Below are positions 40,588 through 49,440 of a DNA stretch of 64,000 bases, piece after piece. The DNA comes from Lacrimispora sphenoides JCM 1415 (lineage in GTDB: Bacteria > Bacillota > Clostridia > Lachnospirales > Lachnospiraceae). The stretch spans positions 2,480,001 to 2,544,000 of the forward strand of contig NZ_LT630003.1 of assembly GCF_900105615.1 (NCBI RefSeq). The letters are read 5' to 3'. The notes under the pieces were generated by a model. The model was not told the origin of the DNA, ran no database searches, and saw only the letters and a list, made by a program, of their open reading frames with translations. The position numbers and the translations under genes are program-made. Position 1 is the stretch's first letter. Each line of letters begins with the position of its first letter.

Positions 40588-41130
40588 TTAAATAACCTTT
40601 CTTAATTCTCCTGTAACAGAATCTATTACCAGACCATGTATCATGATCTCCTCCGGGACAAAGGGATGGTTGCGTATCAGCTCAACGGACTTTTTGATGG
40701 ATAAATCCAGATCCTTAAATCCTCCCAGCCAAGTATCAAAATCAATGCCATAGTATTTTACCAGGTCGATATTCTTTTGTTCAATTCCCCGCTGTTTCAT
40801 TTTTTCAATAATTTTCTTGCTGTCCGTATGTCTGGCCCCGCAATCGGTATGGCCGATTACGAGGATTTCCTTAACATCCAATTCATAAATACCGATCAGC
40901 AGGCTTCTCATGGCACTTCCAAATGGGTGGGATATAATTCCTCCGGCATTTTTGATAATTTTTGCATCCCCGTTTTTAAGCCCAAGGGCCATCGGTAATA
41001 ATTCCGTTAATCTTGTGTCCATACAGGATACAATCGCGACTTTTTTATCCGGAAATTTATTGGTAATATATTTTACATATCCTTTGTTTTCTACAAATTC
41101 TTTATTAAACTTCAGTATTTCATTAATCAT
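40588..41130 (-). CDS. Beta-class carbonic anhydrase
   Basis: 180 aa. Zinc site of the beta class: C36-x-D38-x-R40 in SCMDTRLTELLP, then GHTDCGARHTD with the second Cys and His ligands, and NAGGIISHPFGSAMRSLL. It belongs to the short clostridial/mycobacterial-type subgroup. Interconverts CO2 and bicarbonate in the cytosol. It starts 39 bp after the MsrAB gene end, perhaps in one transcript. Confidence 0.93.
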   Translation of the reverse strand: MINEILKFNKEFVENKGYVKYITNKFPDKKVAIVSCMDTRLTELLPMALGLKNGDAKIIKNAGGIISHPFGSAMRSLLIGIYELDVKEILVIGHTDCGARHTDSKKIIEKMKQRGIEQKNIDLVKYYGIDFDTWLGGFKDLDLSIKKSVELIRNHPFVPEEIMIHGLVIDSVTGELRKVI

Positions 41131-41169
41131 CCTTCATTCTTCTTCCGCATTTTTATTTCAGTCCTGCCA

Positions 41170-42120
41170 TTAAAACAGCTTCAAATAATCTCCGTATCCT
41201 TCTTTCTCCATCTCTTCTTTGGGAACAAACCTTAAGGAAGCGCTGTTAATGCAATAACGCAGTCCTCCGCGGTCCATTGGACCATCGTCAAATACATGAC
41301 CCAGATGGGCATCTCCCAGCTTGCTCCTCACTTCCGTACGGATCCTTCCAAAGCTCCGGTCCTCATGGGTTTTAATAATCTCAGAGTCAATCGGCTTAGA
41401 AAAGCTTGGCCAGCCGCATCCTGACTCAAATTTATCAGTTGACATAAAAAGCGGCTCCCCTGTTGTAATATCTACATAAATTCCCTCTTCGAATTTATCA
41501 AAAAATTCATTTTGAAAGGGAGGCTCCGTTGCACTGTTCTGTGTTACTTCAAACTGCAGGCTCGTTAAGTTTTCTTTCAGTTCTTCCGTTTTTCTTTTTC
41601 CGTATTTTTTGCTTTTATCCTCCGCCTTCTTTGCCTTTTCAAATTTATCGGCACCAATATGGCAGTATCCGCCTGGGTTTTTGTTCAGATATTTCTGATG
41701 GTACTCCTCTGCCCGGTAGTAACAGGAAAGAGGTTTCACTTCAATTGCTATTTTTTCTTTATATTTTTTCTGAAGCTCATTGATCGAATCCTGGATCACC
41801 GCCTCATCCCTGTCATCCGTGAAATAGATACCTGTCCGGTACTGGGAACCAACATCGCCTCCCTGGCGGTTCACGCTTATGGGATTGATCACATCATAAT
41901 AAAGCTGCAGCAAATAGGTAAGACCTATGATGCTGTCGTCGTATTCCACCTTCACCGCTTCTGCATGCCCGGTATCATGGCTGCATACTTCCTTGTAAGT
42001 TGGATTCTCAGTACTGCCATTGGCATATCCCACCTCTGTAAACAGGATGCCCGGGATATTTTCCAGATACTTTTCTGTTCCCCAAAAGCAGCCGCCTGCC
42101 AGATAAATTTCTTTCTTCAT
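41170..42120 (-). CDS. msrAB: Fused peptide methionine sulfoxide reductase MsrA/MsrB
   Basis: 316 aa from ATG 42120 (GAGAGG upstream). MsrA half (about 1-160): catalytic [16 protein letters not shown] and [17 protein letters not shown]. MsrB half (about 180-316): CGWPSF zinc-side block, [10 protein letters not shown] and catalytic Cys in [14 protein letters not shown]. Repairs both S- and R-methionine sulfoxide, with the reducing partner supplied elsewhere. Both active sites intact. Confidence 0.96.
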   Translation of the reverse strand: MKKEIYLAGGCFWGTEKYLENIPGILFTEVGYANGSTENPTYKEVCSHDTGHAEAVKVEYDDSIIGLTYLLQLYYDVINPISVNRQGGDVGSQYRTGIYFTDDRDEAVIQDSINELQKKYKEKIAIEVKPLSCYYRAEEYHQKYLNKNPGGYCHIGADKFEKAKKAEDKSKKYGKRKTEELKENLTSLQFEVTQNSATEPPFQNEFFDKFEEGIYVDITTGEPLFMSTDKFESGCGWPSFSKPIDSEIIKTHEDRSFGRIRTEVRSKLGDAHLGHVFDDGPMDRGGLRYCINSASLRFVPKEEMEKEGYGDYLKLF

Positions 42121-42174
42121 AGAAAACACCTCTCTTTAAAAGTATAAAAAACTGCCTTTTTCTCTGTCAAGGAA

Positions 42175-42786
42175 TCAAATGATTTGATATTCTTCCATCA
42201 GCTTCACCGCTGACTTTACGATCAGAGCTGTCATACCCCATATGATCCAGTCTTCATATTTATAAAACAAGACGTCATAAGTTCCTTTAGCCCAAGGGTA
42301 TTTTACCCCTCCCGGAATCCATTCATACGGAAAATCCTCCGGCGGCTCAGAAATCAGTTTACTCACAAATCTCTCCGGTTCCTGACTGCGGAAAAAATCC
42401 AGTGGTATTTTTATGACCTCTTCTACTTCATCTCTGCTGAATGTGTCCTGATAATCACTTATAACTCCTATAAAAGGATGGATCATTAAGTTAAAGGGTG
42501 ACAGATAGATATCTCCCGGTCCCATCACCTCAATCTGCTGCGGCAATATGTTCAGTTCTTCAACAGTCTCACGTACCGCACATTCCTGAAGGGATTCCCC
42601 CGCTTCGAGCTTTCCGCCTGGAAAACAAATCTCTCCCGGCTGCCGCTTTAACTCATTGGATCTTTTTTCAAATAGCAGGTAAGTAACCCCTGAAATATGG
42701 ATCAGGGGAATCAGAACCGCATACTGCCTGAATTTTTCTTCTCCGATCATTCCGGGACGCCGGATTGAAAATTGTTCTTTCTCCAG
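42175..42786 (-). CDS. NUDIX hydrolase, CoA pyrophosphatase type, non-standard start codon
   Basis: NUDIX box GGKLEAGESLQECAVRETVEELNI is complete, preceded by KRSNELKRQPGEICFPGG, the CoA-diphosphatase-type signature. The only standard start is ATG 42750, which has no ribosome binding site and would lose the conserved N-terminus. The frame is open further up, and a perfect AGGAGG (42800-42795) is followed by CC-ATT-ATT-CTG in frame. Starting at CTG (42786) or ATT (42789) adds EKEQFSIRRPG before MIGEEKFRQYAVLIPL, matching the usual family N-terminus. A stop (TAG, 42819) lies just upstream, so no ATG, GTG or TTG can serve. Chosen start: CTG, spacing eight; ATT is equally possible. Confidence 0.85.
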   Translation of the reverse strand: MEKEQFSIRRPGMIGEEKFRQYAVLIPLIHISGVTYLLFEKRSNELKRQPGEICFPGGKLEAGESLQECAVRETVEELNILPQQIEVMGPGDIYLSPFNLMIHPFIGVISDYQDTFSRDEVEEVIKIPLDFFRSQEPERFVSKLISEPPEDFPYEWIPGGVKYPWAKGTYDVLFYKYEDWIIWGMTALIVKSAVKLMEEYQII

Positions 42787-42807
42787 AATAATGGCCTCCT
42801 TCCGCTT

Positions 42808-42853
42808 GTGGTTTTGCTAATCAGTCCGGGCATGGACCGATCCCCAAAACCAC
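42808..42853 (-). promoter_or_regulatory. Long imperfect hairpin just before the NUDIX ribosome binding site
   Basis: Outer stem GTGGTTTTG / CAAAACCAC (9 bp) and, after a 3-by-3 internal loop, an inner stem of 8 positions with one mismatch around a 6-nt loop. On the minus strand it ends a few bases before AGGAGG and has no U-tract, so it is not a terminator. It could shape translation of the NUDIX mRNA. The remainder of 42787-43114 is AT-rich with no gene; a TATAAT at 43035 may belong to the methyltransferase promoter but has no good -35. Confidence 0.55.
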
Positions 42854-43114
42854 GGGATAAATGCTATATAAATTTTACACTAAATCTTATATAATAACAA
42901 TAGTAATTCCTACTTATATACTATATATTCATCCTATTTTTCCATGTGTCAGACCGGCAGAATGATATAGGAAAAATGTATGGCTACCCATGATTTATGT
43001 TCGGAATTTTAAAGCTTTTTTCGTATTATTGTGCTATAATCCCTTTAAAACTAAAAAAAGAAACTTATCCATGGGGATATGCGATGAAAGTGGCAGGAGG
43101 AGGAGACATCAACA

Positions 43115-43846
43115 ATGAAACAGAATCCTTACGATAACAAAGCATTCTTTGAAAAATACAGCCAAATGGACCGCTCAACAAAAGGGCTTGCCGGAGCTGG
43201 GGAATGGAAAACTCTTGAATCAATGCTGCCTGAATTCAAAGACAAGCGGGTGCTGGATTTAGGCTGTGGATTCGGCTGGCATTGTCAGTATGCCATAGAG
43301 CATGGGGCCAGAGCTGTCACAGGTATAGACATTTCCGAAAAAATGCTTGCAGTAGCAAAGGAAAAGACAAGTGATAAAATCTGTTATCATCACATGCCAA
43401 TCGAAGAGATATGGTTCAGCGAAAATTCATTTGATGCAGTCATCAGCTCTCTTGCGTTCCACTATCTGGAATCTTTTGAACAGATTGTTGAAAAGGTATC
43501 CTGCTGCCTTGTAAAGGGAGGAGATTTTGTCTTTTCTGTGGAGCATCCGGTTTTTACAGCGAATGGCAGTCAGGAATGGTATTACGATGAAGCCGGAACG
43601 ATCCTTCATTATCCGGTTGACAATTACTTTTTCGAGGGACAGAGACAGGCCAGTTTCCTTGGAGAAAATGTTACGAAATATCATAAGACCCTTACCACCT
43701 ATTTGAATGGTTTGATACAGGCAGGCTTTGAATTAACCGGTGTAGTGGAGCCTCAGCCATCTAAGCATCTGCTTCAAACCGTGGAAGGCATGGTAAATGA
43801 GCTTCGCAGGCCTATGATGCTGATCATTTCAGCAAGAAAAAAGTAA
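43115..43846 (+). CDS. Class I SAM-dependent methyltransferase
   Basis: 243 aa. Motif I is VLDLGCGFGWH (residues 46-56), then GIDISEKML (motif II) and FDAVISSLAFHYL (post-II), a Methyltransf_11/25-type core. The C-terminal part has PQPSKHLLQTVEGM. Acceptor unknown; small-molecule methyltransferases of this form are common. GGAGGAGG lies upstream. Monocistronic, in a gap between minus-strand genes. Confidence 0.88.
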   Translation: MKQNPYDNKAFFEKYSQMDRSTKGLAGAGEWKTLESMLPEFKDKRVLDLGCGFGWHCQYAIEHGARAVTGIDISEKMLAVAKEKTSDKICYHHMPIEEIWFSENSFDAVISSLAFHYLESFEQIVEKVSCCLVKGGDFVFSVEHPVFTANGSQEWYYDEAGTILHYPVDNYFFEGQRQASFLGENVTKYHKTLTTYLNGLIQAGFELTGVVEPQPSKHLLQTVEGMVNELRRPMMLIISARKK

Positions 43847-43964
43847 CCGTTACAAGAGTCCTGCTTTACAGGCTCTTCAGAATGCCGGCTTATTGCTTTT
43901 TGGTTTGTTAAAAATCAAGAAGCAATTTCATTTTCTGTTGTTTTTTGTGGGAGCGTACAAAAAT

Positions 43965-43992
43965 AGCGTATACCTTCTCACCTGTATACGCT
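43965..43992 (-). terminator. Terminator of the 3-methyladenine glycosylase gene
   Basis: Stem AGCGTATAC / GTATACGCT with a 10-nt loop, followed on the minus strand by ATTTTTG; 51 bp past the glycosylase stop. Confidence 0.75.
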
Positions 43993-44042
43993 AAATATTT
44001 ATGATATTATGCGAAAATATTGCACTGCTTATTTTAAAGCAC

Positions 44043-44639
44043 CTACAGGCACCCTTCTATATAAAACCGCCAAAGGTAGTCTTTAGCTTCCTCAGCGTAG
44101 TCAATTCCCACACGTTTTGTGGCTATAACATGAAAGTTCTCTCCTGTGCCCTTTTCAAGATATATCTGATCACCGCACAGGTCTATGCCGTTATGGCTTC
44201 GGTCCATGGATAATGCCTTACACAGCTTTCCCGGCCCGTTTGTAAAGCCCTTTAACTGGCTTTTAGACAACTCCTCATAAGGCTTTCCATATCTTTGCTG
44301 CGCCATCCACTGGATTCCCTCCAATGGTTCAGCAGCCCTTATTAAAACTGCCTGTGGAATCCCCTTCTCCCTTGTTACCACATTGAAGCAGCAGTACATC
44401 CCATAGATAAGAAACATATAAGCATGACCGGGATCTCCATACATCACTTCCACCCTTGGTGTCCTCTTTCCGCCGTAAGAATGGGCAGCCTTATCTTCAA
44501 CGCCCATATATGCCTCTGCCTCTATGATCTTAACAGCGAGTCTCTGTCCCTCAATCTCGTGGACAAGCACCTTCCCCAATAGTTCCCTGGCAACCAGGAC
44601 AGAATCCCTATTATAGAATTCTCTGTCTAGTTTTTTCAT
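44043..44639 (-). CDS. DNA-3-methyladenine glycosylase (AAG/MPG family)
   Basis: 198 aa from ATG 44639 (GAGGGG upstream; an earlier ATG at 44669 lacks a site). Family blocks: LARELLGK-type start (VARELLGKVLVHEIEG), EAEAYMGVEDKAAHSYGGKRTPR with the catalytic Glu, YVYLIYG-like MFLIYGMYCCFNVV, AVLIRAAEPL and NGPGKLCKAL. Excises alkylated purines in base-excision repair. Intact. Confidence 0.95.
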   Translation of the reverse strand: MKKLDREFYNRDSVLVARELLGKVLVHEIEGQRLAVKIIEAEAYMGVEDKAAHSYGGKRTPRVEVMYGDPGHAYMFLIYGMYCCFNVVTREKGIPQAVLIRAAEPLEGIQWMAQQRYGKPYEELSKSQLKGFTNGPGKLCKALSMDRSHNGIDLCGDQIYLEKGTGENFHVIATKRVGIDYAEEAKDYLWRFYIEGCL

Positions 44640-44702
44640 CCCCTCAGCCTTCCTTTCGTATGATAGCAACGATGAATTTTTAAAAGCAGACTATCATCCG
44701 CC

Positions 44703-45809
44703 CTATTTGAACATTGCACTGGAATTCAGTACCGAAGTACTGTATACAAAAAGCACATCCTGATCATCAAAGGTAATATAATCGCCGACCAAATCACTGG
44801 CAATGTAACGGATATCAACCATGGTCACTTTGGAATACCCGTCAAGCAAAAGGGTTGCCAGGCTGCTTCCAAAGGAATCCCGGAATATCACCAGCTCTTT
44901 TCCGTTTTTTACATTTGGATTGGTGATTTCCAAAAGGGCCGCCGCACCGGATAAATATACATCATACGGATCATTTCCTGTAAGCTTTTGGGTATCATAC
45001 ACGGCTGTAGTTTTTCCTGTCTCCCAATTATACACGGTACAGGCATCTATGAGGTCACTGGTAAGGTATTTCAGTTTGTCCGGTTTCATGGGAAGGGCAG
45101 AATGCCCATAATATACTCCGTAAAATGGTTTCTCCACTTCGATTTCCTTATATTGCCCGGTGCTCTCCTTCTCTTCTCCTAATGCATTAAGGATTTTATC
45201 CGCAGCCTTAGTAATCCTCTCCTGCTTCCAGTGAATATCTGTCTTATAATAATCTTCGATTTCCAATATATCCGATAGATCTATATACTTCGCAAACTCT
45301 GTATCCGCCTTCATCATTTCAAACAGCTTCTGGTAATCCATGGAGGGATAGCCATTTGCCTGGGAGAGAAAATACCCCTTGTCAGGAACAATGGTAAGAT
45401 ACGTTTTTACGTCTTTCCCAGCCATATATTTATCATACAGAAACCGGAACTTTTCCGCCGCTTTTTGAATGGAAGCTTCATTCAAGGGGTATTCCATTTT
45501 TACGGCGCAGCCATCCTGAATATAGATGCCGTTATTATCTTTCTGACCCAATGGATAAAACTTGACATACGCTTTTATGGTACGGTATAAAAAGCGGCCG
45601 GGGAACTGGTCTTTGGCATATTGCTCAAAGCCCTCCATAAAATCTGCCGTGGTAAGGCTTTTAAGGGTAAATTCCGGAAACCCGGCAAGCTTTCTTCTTT
45701 CACTGGCTGATATTTCCTGTGTTGGTGAAAGCCAGGAAGAAAGCGCCAGAAGAACCCATACCGTTCCTACCAAAATCACGATCATCCGATTTGTTTTTCT
45801 ATTTTTCAT
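44703..45809 (-). CDS. DHHW family (AlgJ/AlgX-like) surface O-acylation protein
   Basis: 368 aa. One N-terminal anchor (about 9-28), then an extracytoplasmic SGNH-like domain with the name motif as TDIHW (D191, H193, W194) and nucleophile block FRDSFGSS (S312). Such proteins complete acetyl transfer to exported polysaccharide together with an MBOAT membrane partner. AAGGAGG precedes the ATG, 11 bp after the MBOAT gene. It ends the three-gene operon. Confidence 0.88.
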   Translation of the reverse strand: MKNRKTNRMIVILVGTVWVLLALSSWLSPTQEISASERRKLAGFPEFTLKSLTTADFMEGFEQYAKDQFPGRFLYRTIKAYVKFYPLGQKDNNGIYIQDGCAVKMEYPLNEASIQKAAEKFRFLYDKYMAGKDVKTYLTIVPDKGYFLSQANGYPSMDYQKLFEMMKADTEFAKYIDLSDILEIEDYYKTDIHWKQERITKAADKILNALGEEKESTGQYKEIEVEKPFYGVYYGHSALPMKPDKLKYLTSDLIDACTVYNWETGKTTAVYDTQKLTGNDPYDVYLSGAAALLEITNPNVKNGKELVIFRDSFGSSLATLLLDGYSKVTMVDIRYIASDLVGDYITFDDQDVLFVYSTSVLNSSAMFK

Positions 45810-45820
45810 TCCTGCCCTCC

Positions 45821-47224
45821 TTAAAAGCGAAAATACAGAAATGGATTAAAGGAAGCATCGATTAAATATGCCGTTGTCAGCAAAAGCATCACCACGCATA
45901 CCACAGGCTCTGCCCAAGTAAGGGCAATCGCTCCAAATGGTGTTTTGCGGATTCTGCCGATGATTCTCTTTGGCAAATCAGTACTTCCGGTTATGGCTAT
46001 CACAAATATGATAAAATAGCTTCTTAAATAATAGGCGGACTGGACTCCTGTAAGCGGCAATCCGCTCATTCCGAACATGGAACGAAGCCGTTCAGCTGAT
46101 GTACTCAGATCAGGCGCATCAAATATGACGAAGCTTATGATTACAAGAAGCATGACATACAAATGAGAAATGCTTTCCGGCATTTTCTTTAAGAAACTGC
46201 CAAGCCACAGCTTCTCAATCATCAGGAGAACAGCAAATAACATTCCCCATATGACAAAATTCCATGCAGCGCCGTGCCATAAGCCGGTCAGCATCCATAC
46301 CAAAAAGATATTAAAGAGCCAGCGCATCCTGCCAACGCGGTTTCCTCCTAAGGGAATGTATAAATAATCCCTGAACCAGGTTCCAAGGGACATATGCCAC
46401 CTGCGCCAGAATTCAGTAATGCTTTGGGAAATAAACGGATAATTGAAATTCTCCTGAAAATCAAAGCCAAATATCTTGCCTAAACCGATTGCCATATCAC
46501 TGTATCCGGAAAAGTCAAAGTAAATCTGTAAAGTAAAGGCCACTGCATAAAGCCAGTAGAATAAAACATTTCGTTCCGGAGAATCTGCAAAGTCTTTGCA
46601 CAATTCTCCAAGTGTATTGGCGATCAGTACCTTTTTTGAAATTCCAAATAAGAACCTGCGTATTCCAATGCGGGCTTTTAAAAGACTGTGCTCCCTTCTG
46701 TCAAGAGCCTGTGCGATATCAGTATATCTAACAATGGGACCTGCGATCAGCTGAGGAAAGAAGGCCACATAAGTGGCCAATGATAACAGATTCTTCTGGG
46801 CCTTTGTGTTTTTTCGGTAAACATCAATGGTATAGCTGAGAATTTGAAACGTATAAAAGCTGATGCCAATGGGAAGAACTACGTTCAGCAAAGGGACTGA
46901 TAATCCGGTCATGGAATTGATGTTTGCTATAAAAAAATCCACATATTTAAAATACCCCAGCATTCCCAGGGAAAAGACCACCGAAACTAGGAGCCATCTC
47001 TTCCCCCATGCAGAAACGGAGTATTGCTCGATGAGCAAACCAAGAATGTAATTCACCACTATGGAAAGGACCATAAATATGATGTATTTCGGCTCTCCCC
47101 AACCATAAAATATGAGGGAAGAAAAAAGCAATACACCGTTTTTCAGCTTCTTCGGACATACAAAGTATACGCCAATAACCAAAGGCAAAAAATAATATAA
47201 AAATGTTATGCTTGAAAATACCAT
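45821..47224 (-). CDS. AlgI-type MBOAT O-acyltransferase
   Basis: 467 aa from ATG 47224 (the family starts MVFSSxxFLxxFLP). About 11-12 membrane helices with PIGISFYTFQILSYTIDVYR, YVAFFPQLIAGPIVRY, IYFDFSGYSDMAIGLGKIFGF, FWRRWHMSLGTWFRDYLYIPLGG and the catalytic His in TGLWHGAAWNFVIWG. It transports acyl groups for polysaccharide O-acetylation. There is no strong ribosome binding site, but the DUF4358 stop is seven bases upstream, so translation is probably coupled. Confidence 0.95.
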   Translation of the reverse strand: MVFSSITFLYYFLPLVIGVYFVCPKKLKNGVLLFSSLIFYGWGEPKYIIFMVLSIVVNYILGLLIEQYSVSAWGKRWLLVSVVFSLGMLGYFKYVDFFIANINSMTGLSVPLLNVVLPIGISFYTFQILSYTIDVYRKNTKAQKNLLSLATYVAFFPQLIAGPIVRYTDIAQALDRREHSLLKARIGIRRFLFGISKKVLIANTLGELCKDFADSPERNVLFYWLYAVAFTLQIYFDFSGYSDMAIGLGKIFGFDFQENFNYPFISQSITEFWRRWHMSLGTWFRDYLYIPLGGNRVGRMRWLFNIFLVWMLTGLWHGAAWNFVIWGMLFAVLLMIEKLWLGSFLKKMPESISHLYVMLLVIISFVIFDAPDLSTSAERLRSMFGMSGLPLTGVQSAYYLRSYFIIFVIAITGSTDLPKRIIGRIRKTPFGAIALTWAEPVVCVVMLLLTTAYLIDASFNPFLYFRF

Positions 47225-47231
47225 GCTGTCA

Positions 47232-47768
47232 CTATTTAGATAACTTAAGGTCGAAATCTGCACCGCACATTTCCTTAAAGGCATCTGCAACCTGCTGGGA
47301 GGTTACTGCGTCCTTTAAATTGGAATCAACCATAACAAGCATGATCAAATCATTGTAGGTAACAATCTGGAGGTCATCTGCCATAACACAAATCCACTTC
47401 CTCTGATCAATCCCATTAAGCATATCCTTTGCAACTGCTTCTGCATCAGCTGCATTATTTACACGGGCAAGTACGAGGGAATAGGCCTGTGAACCGATCA
47501 TCGCCTCGGACACAACAGCTTCCTTTACTTTAGAAGCATCGTCAAGGCCCATATTATATTTCACCATATCCTTATTTGTTAAATCAATGGGTGTATTTCC
47601 CAGGCTTAAATCAACCTTTGCTTTTTCGTAAATTGTACCAATGATTGAGGTCAAATCTCCTTTCAGAGCCTCCGGCATATTACCCCCGCCCTCTGTCTTC
47701 TTGCATCCGGTAACTAAAACCATAAACATTGCCACTAATATAAAAATTGCTGATATCTTATTTCTCAT
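47232..47768 (-). CDS. DUF4358 lipoprotein
   Basis: 178 aa. A lipoprotein signal peptide ends in LVTGC (Cys22 lipidation), then a DUF4358 domain with YNMGLDDASKVKEAVVSEAMIGSQAYSLVLARV and VMADDLQIVTYNDLIMLVMVDS. DUF4358 genes regularly precede MBOAT-DHHW pairs in Lachnospiraceae, so a role in the same O-acylation machine is inferred. AAGGAGAT precedes the ATG. Confidence 0.9.
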   Translation of the reverse strand: MRNKISAIFILVAMFMVLVTGCKKTEGGGNMPEALKGDLTSIIGTIYEKAKVDLSLGNTPIDLTNKDMVKYNMGLDDASKVKEAVVSEAMIGSQAYSLVLARVNNAADAEAVAKDMLNGIDQRKWICVMADDLQIVTYNDLIMLVMVDSNLKDAVTSQQVADAFKEMCGADFDLKLSK

Positions 47769-47870
47769 CTTTATAAACGATCTCCTTTATTTTCATTAAA
47801 TCAGTATAGATTTCTCATCGGGTACCCAAGTGCTGCATTACCGGCTAAATTCTATCTTCTTTAAAATAAA

Positions 47871-47893
47871 AATCGTCCTGTTTGAGGACGATT
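47871..47893 (-). terminator. Terminator after the VOC gene and gene remnant
   Basis: Stem AATCGTCCT / AGGACGATT with a 5-nt loop, followed on the minus strand by TTTATTTT. Confidence 0.8.
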
Positions 47894-47917
47894 CTGATTT
47901 TAAGATAGCCAGAAAGA

Positions 47918-48064
47918 TTATTTCTTCTTGCCTGACTGGTTCAAGGCGACGGCGGCCAGGATCAGCTCCTGAAACGCCTCCTCGTCCACTTCCTCTCCCT
48001 CATGAAAGTCAATGGCTCTCCTGGTGTTACCCTCCAGACTTGAGTTGAATATAATAGTTCTTTG
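47918..48064 (-). pseudogene. C-terminal remnant of an unidentified gene
   Basis: An open frame without start codon reads NSSLEGNTRRAIDFHEGEEV and then DEEAFQELILAAVALNQ, ending in SGKKK and TAA at 47918. It has well-formed, amphipathic coding character and lies between the VOC stop and a terminator, as the end of a lost gene would. I do not recognise the family. The rest of 47769-48081 contains nothing else convincing. Confidence 0.55.
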
Positions 48065-48081
48065 CCGATTCAGACCAGTAA

Positions 48082-48486
48082 CTATTTTAAAGCCGTAAAC
48101 ATCCAGTTTACGCCATATTTATCCTGTAAGGATCCATGTAATGCTGCAAAAAATGATGGACTAAGATCCATATAGATCTCACCACCCTTCTTTAAAAGAT
48201 CCCAGGCACCTTTCACAAGCGCCTCATCCTTGGTCGTAATGGAAACATACATATTATTACCTTTTGTGCTTTTCTCAGAGCTGTCGGCACACATAATTTC
48301 CATGCCATCAATCTGAAGTCGGGCATGCAGAACCAGATTTTTGTTTTCTTCGGGAATAGGGAAAGCGGGGTTTGGCGGCATGTCACTATATTTCCGCATC
48401 TCAGTTATCGTACCGTTAAATGCTTTTTCATAAGTTTTAATTGCCTCTTCGCAGTTTCTATCAAACATCAAATAATGACCTAGCAT
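48082..48486 (-). CDS. VOC family protein (PhnB/DUF3332-like)
   Basis: 134 aa from ATG 48486 (AGGAGG upstream). One glyoxalase/VOC fold of the PhnB type: CEEAIKTYEKAFNGTI, MPPNPAFPIPEENKNLVLHARLQIDGMEIMCADS, GSLQDKYGVNWMF. These are mostly of unknown function. A likely metal site is not fully conserved by eye. Confidence 0.88.
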   Translation of the reverse strand: MLGHYLMFDRNCEEAIKTYEKAFNGTITEMRKYSDMPPNPAFPIPEENKNLVLHARLQIDGMEIMCADSSEKSTKGNNMYVSITTKDEALVKGAWDLLKKGGEIYMDLSPSFFAALHGSLQDKYGVNWMFTALK

Positions 48487-48623
48487 AGTAAAACCTCCTG
48501 TTTTTATTTGTATCAAGTAATTTTAATGATCATTGTTATTTTTTACTTTCTCGTTTTAAATATACCATGAAAACAAACTCTCGCAAAGCAACGATTTTCT
48601 TAAATAAACTTTACATTTCATGT

Positions 48624-48657
48624 AAAAAGCCGCATAAGTATAACTTATGCAGCTTTT
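48624..48657 (-). terminator. Terminator of the MBL gene
   Basis: Stem AAAAGCtGCATAAGT / ACTTATGCgGCTTTT with a 3-nt loop and a following T-run on the minus strand, six bases past the MBL-fold gene. Confidence 0.85.
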
Positions 48658-48662
48658 GATTA

Positions 48663-49391
48663 TCATACGTTTTCCTGGCGTTCCATAAGAGAATGCATGA
48701 TATGGAGGATATTTTCCTTACTCATTGGTTCGGCATGTCCCATGACACAAATATCAAAATCAAATCCTTCTATCCATGTAATTAATGAACGTAGTTTCTC
48801 TTTATCTAAGAAGCAGTTGTCATAATAATCAACCCCAACCGCATCTCCGATGAATAATATTCTTTCCTGAGGTATCAGGATACAGACACAATCCTCACTG
48901 TGAGGAGATTCCACATGATAAAGTTCCGCAGTTATATCTCCCAGATCAATTTCCATGGATTCTTCAAAAGAAAGATCGGAGGTTACCACTTGTATCTCTG
49001 AAAGAAGGGGATATTCTGTACGGATACTTGTATCAGCAAATTCAATTTCTACTTTTGCTTCCAGTCTTTTTTTCATTTCCACATCCGTCCATTCCCACTT
49101 CGCCATTTCCGCTAATTTAGCATTTGTTTTTTTATGAGCGATTGTGATCCCTTCCACCGCATGCATACCAAATGTATGATCCCAATGCCAATGAGTGACC
49201 GCAGTAATGCCTGGTTTTTCTAATCCTTCTTTGCACAGAGCTTCATAAAATAATTCAACATGCTTTTGGGAATTGCCTGCGTCTATCATGAAAGAATGCT
49301 TCTGTCCTTTTACATACCCGAGAACCGGCCTGTCGGCCGCTTTATCAAACATGCTGTAATACACACGATCTGTTAGTTGTCTAAATTCCAT
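48663..49391 (-). CDS. MBL-fold metallo-hydrolase
   Basis: 242 aa from ATG 49391 (AGGAG upstream). HxHxDH-type metal site as THWHWDHTFGMH, further ligands in VESPHSEDC, GDAVG and MGHAEP near the C-terminus. A hydrolase or oxidoreductase of the broad metallo-beta-lactamase superfamily, substrate unknown. Own terminator. Confidence 0.9.
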   Translation of the reverse strand: MEFRQLTDRVYYSMFDKAADRPVLGYVKGQKHSFMIDAGNSQKHVELFYEALCKEGLEKPGITAVTHWHWDHTFGMHAVEGITIAHKKTNAKLAEMAKWEWTDVEMKKRLEAKVEIEFADTSIRTEYPLLSEIQVVTSDLSFEESMEIDLGDITAELYHVESPHSEDCVCILIPQERILFIGDAVGVDYYDNCFLDKEKLRSLITWIEGFDFDICVMGHAEPMSKENILHIMHSLMERQENV

Positions 49392-49440
49392 TAAAAATTC
49401 TCCTGTCATATTTGTATTTTGCGAATCCGGCTTAAAAATA

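Noticed and set aside
43853-43877. Terminator after the methyltransferase gene
   Set aside because: The stem (AAGAG-CCTG / CAGG-TCTT) has mismatches and no following T-run.
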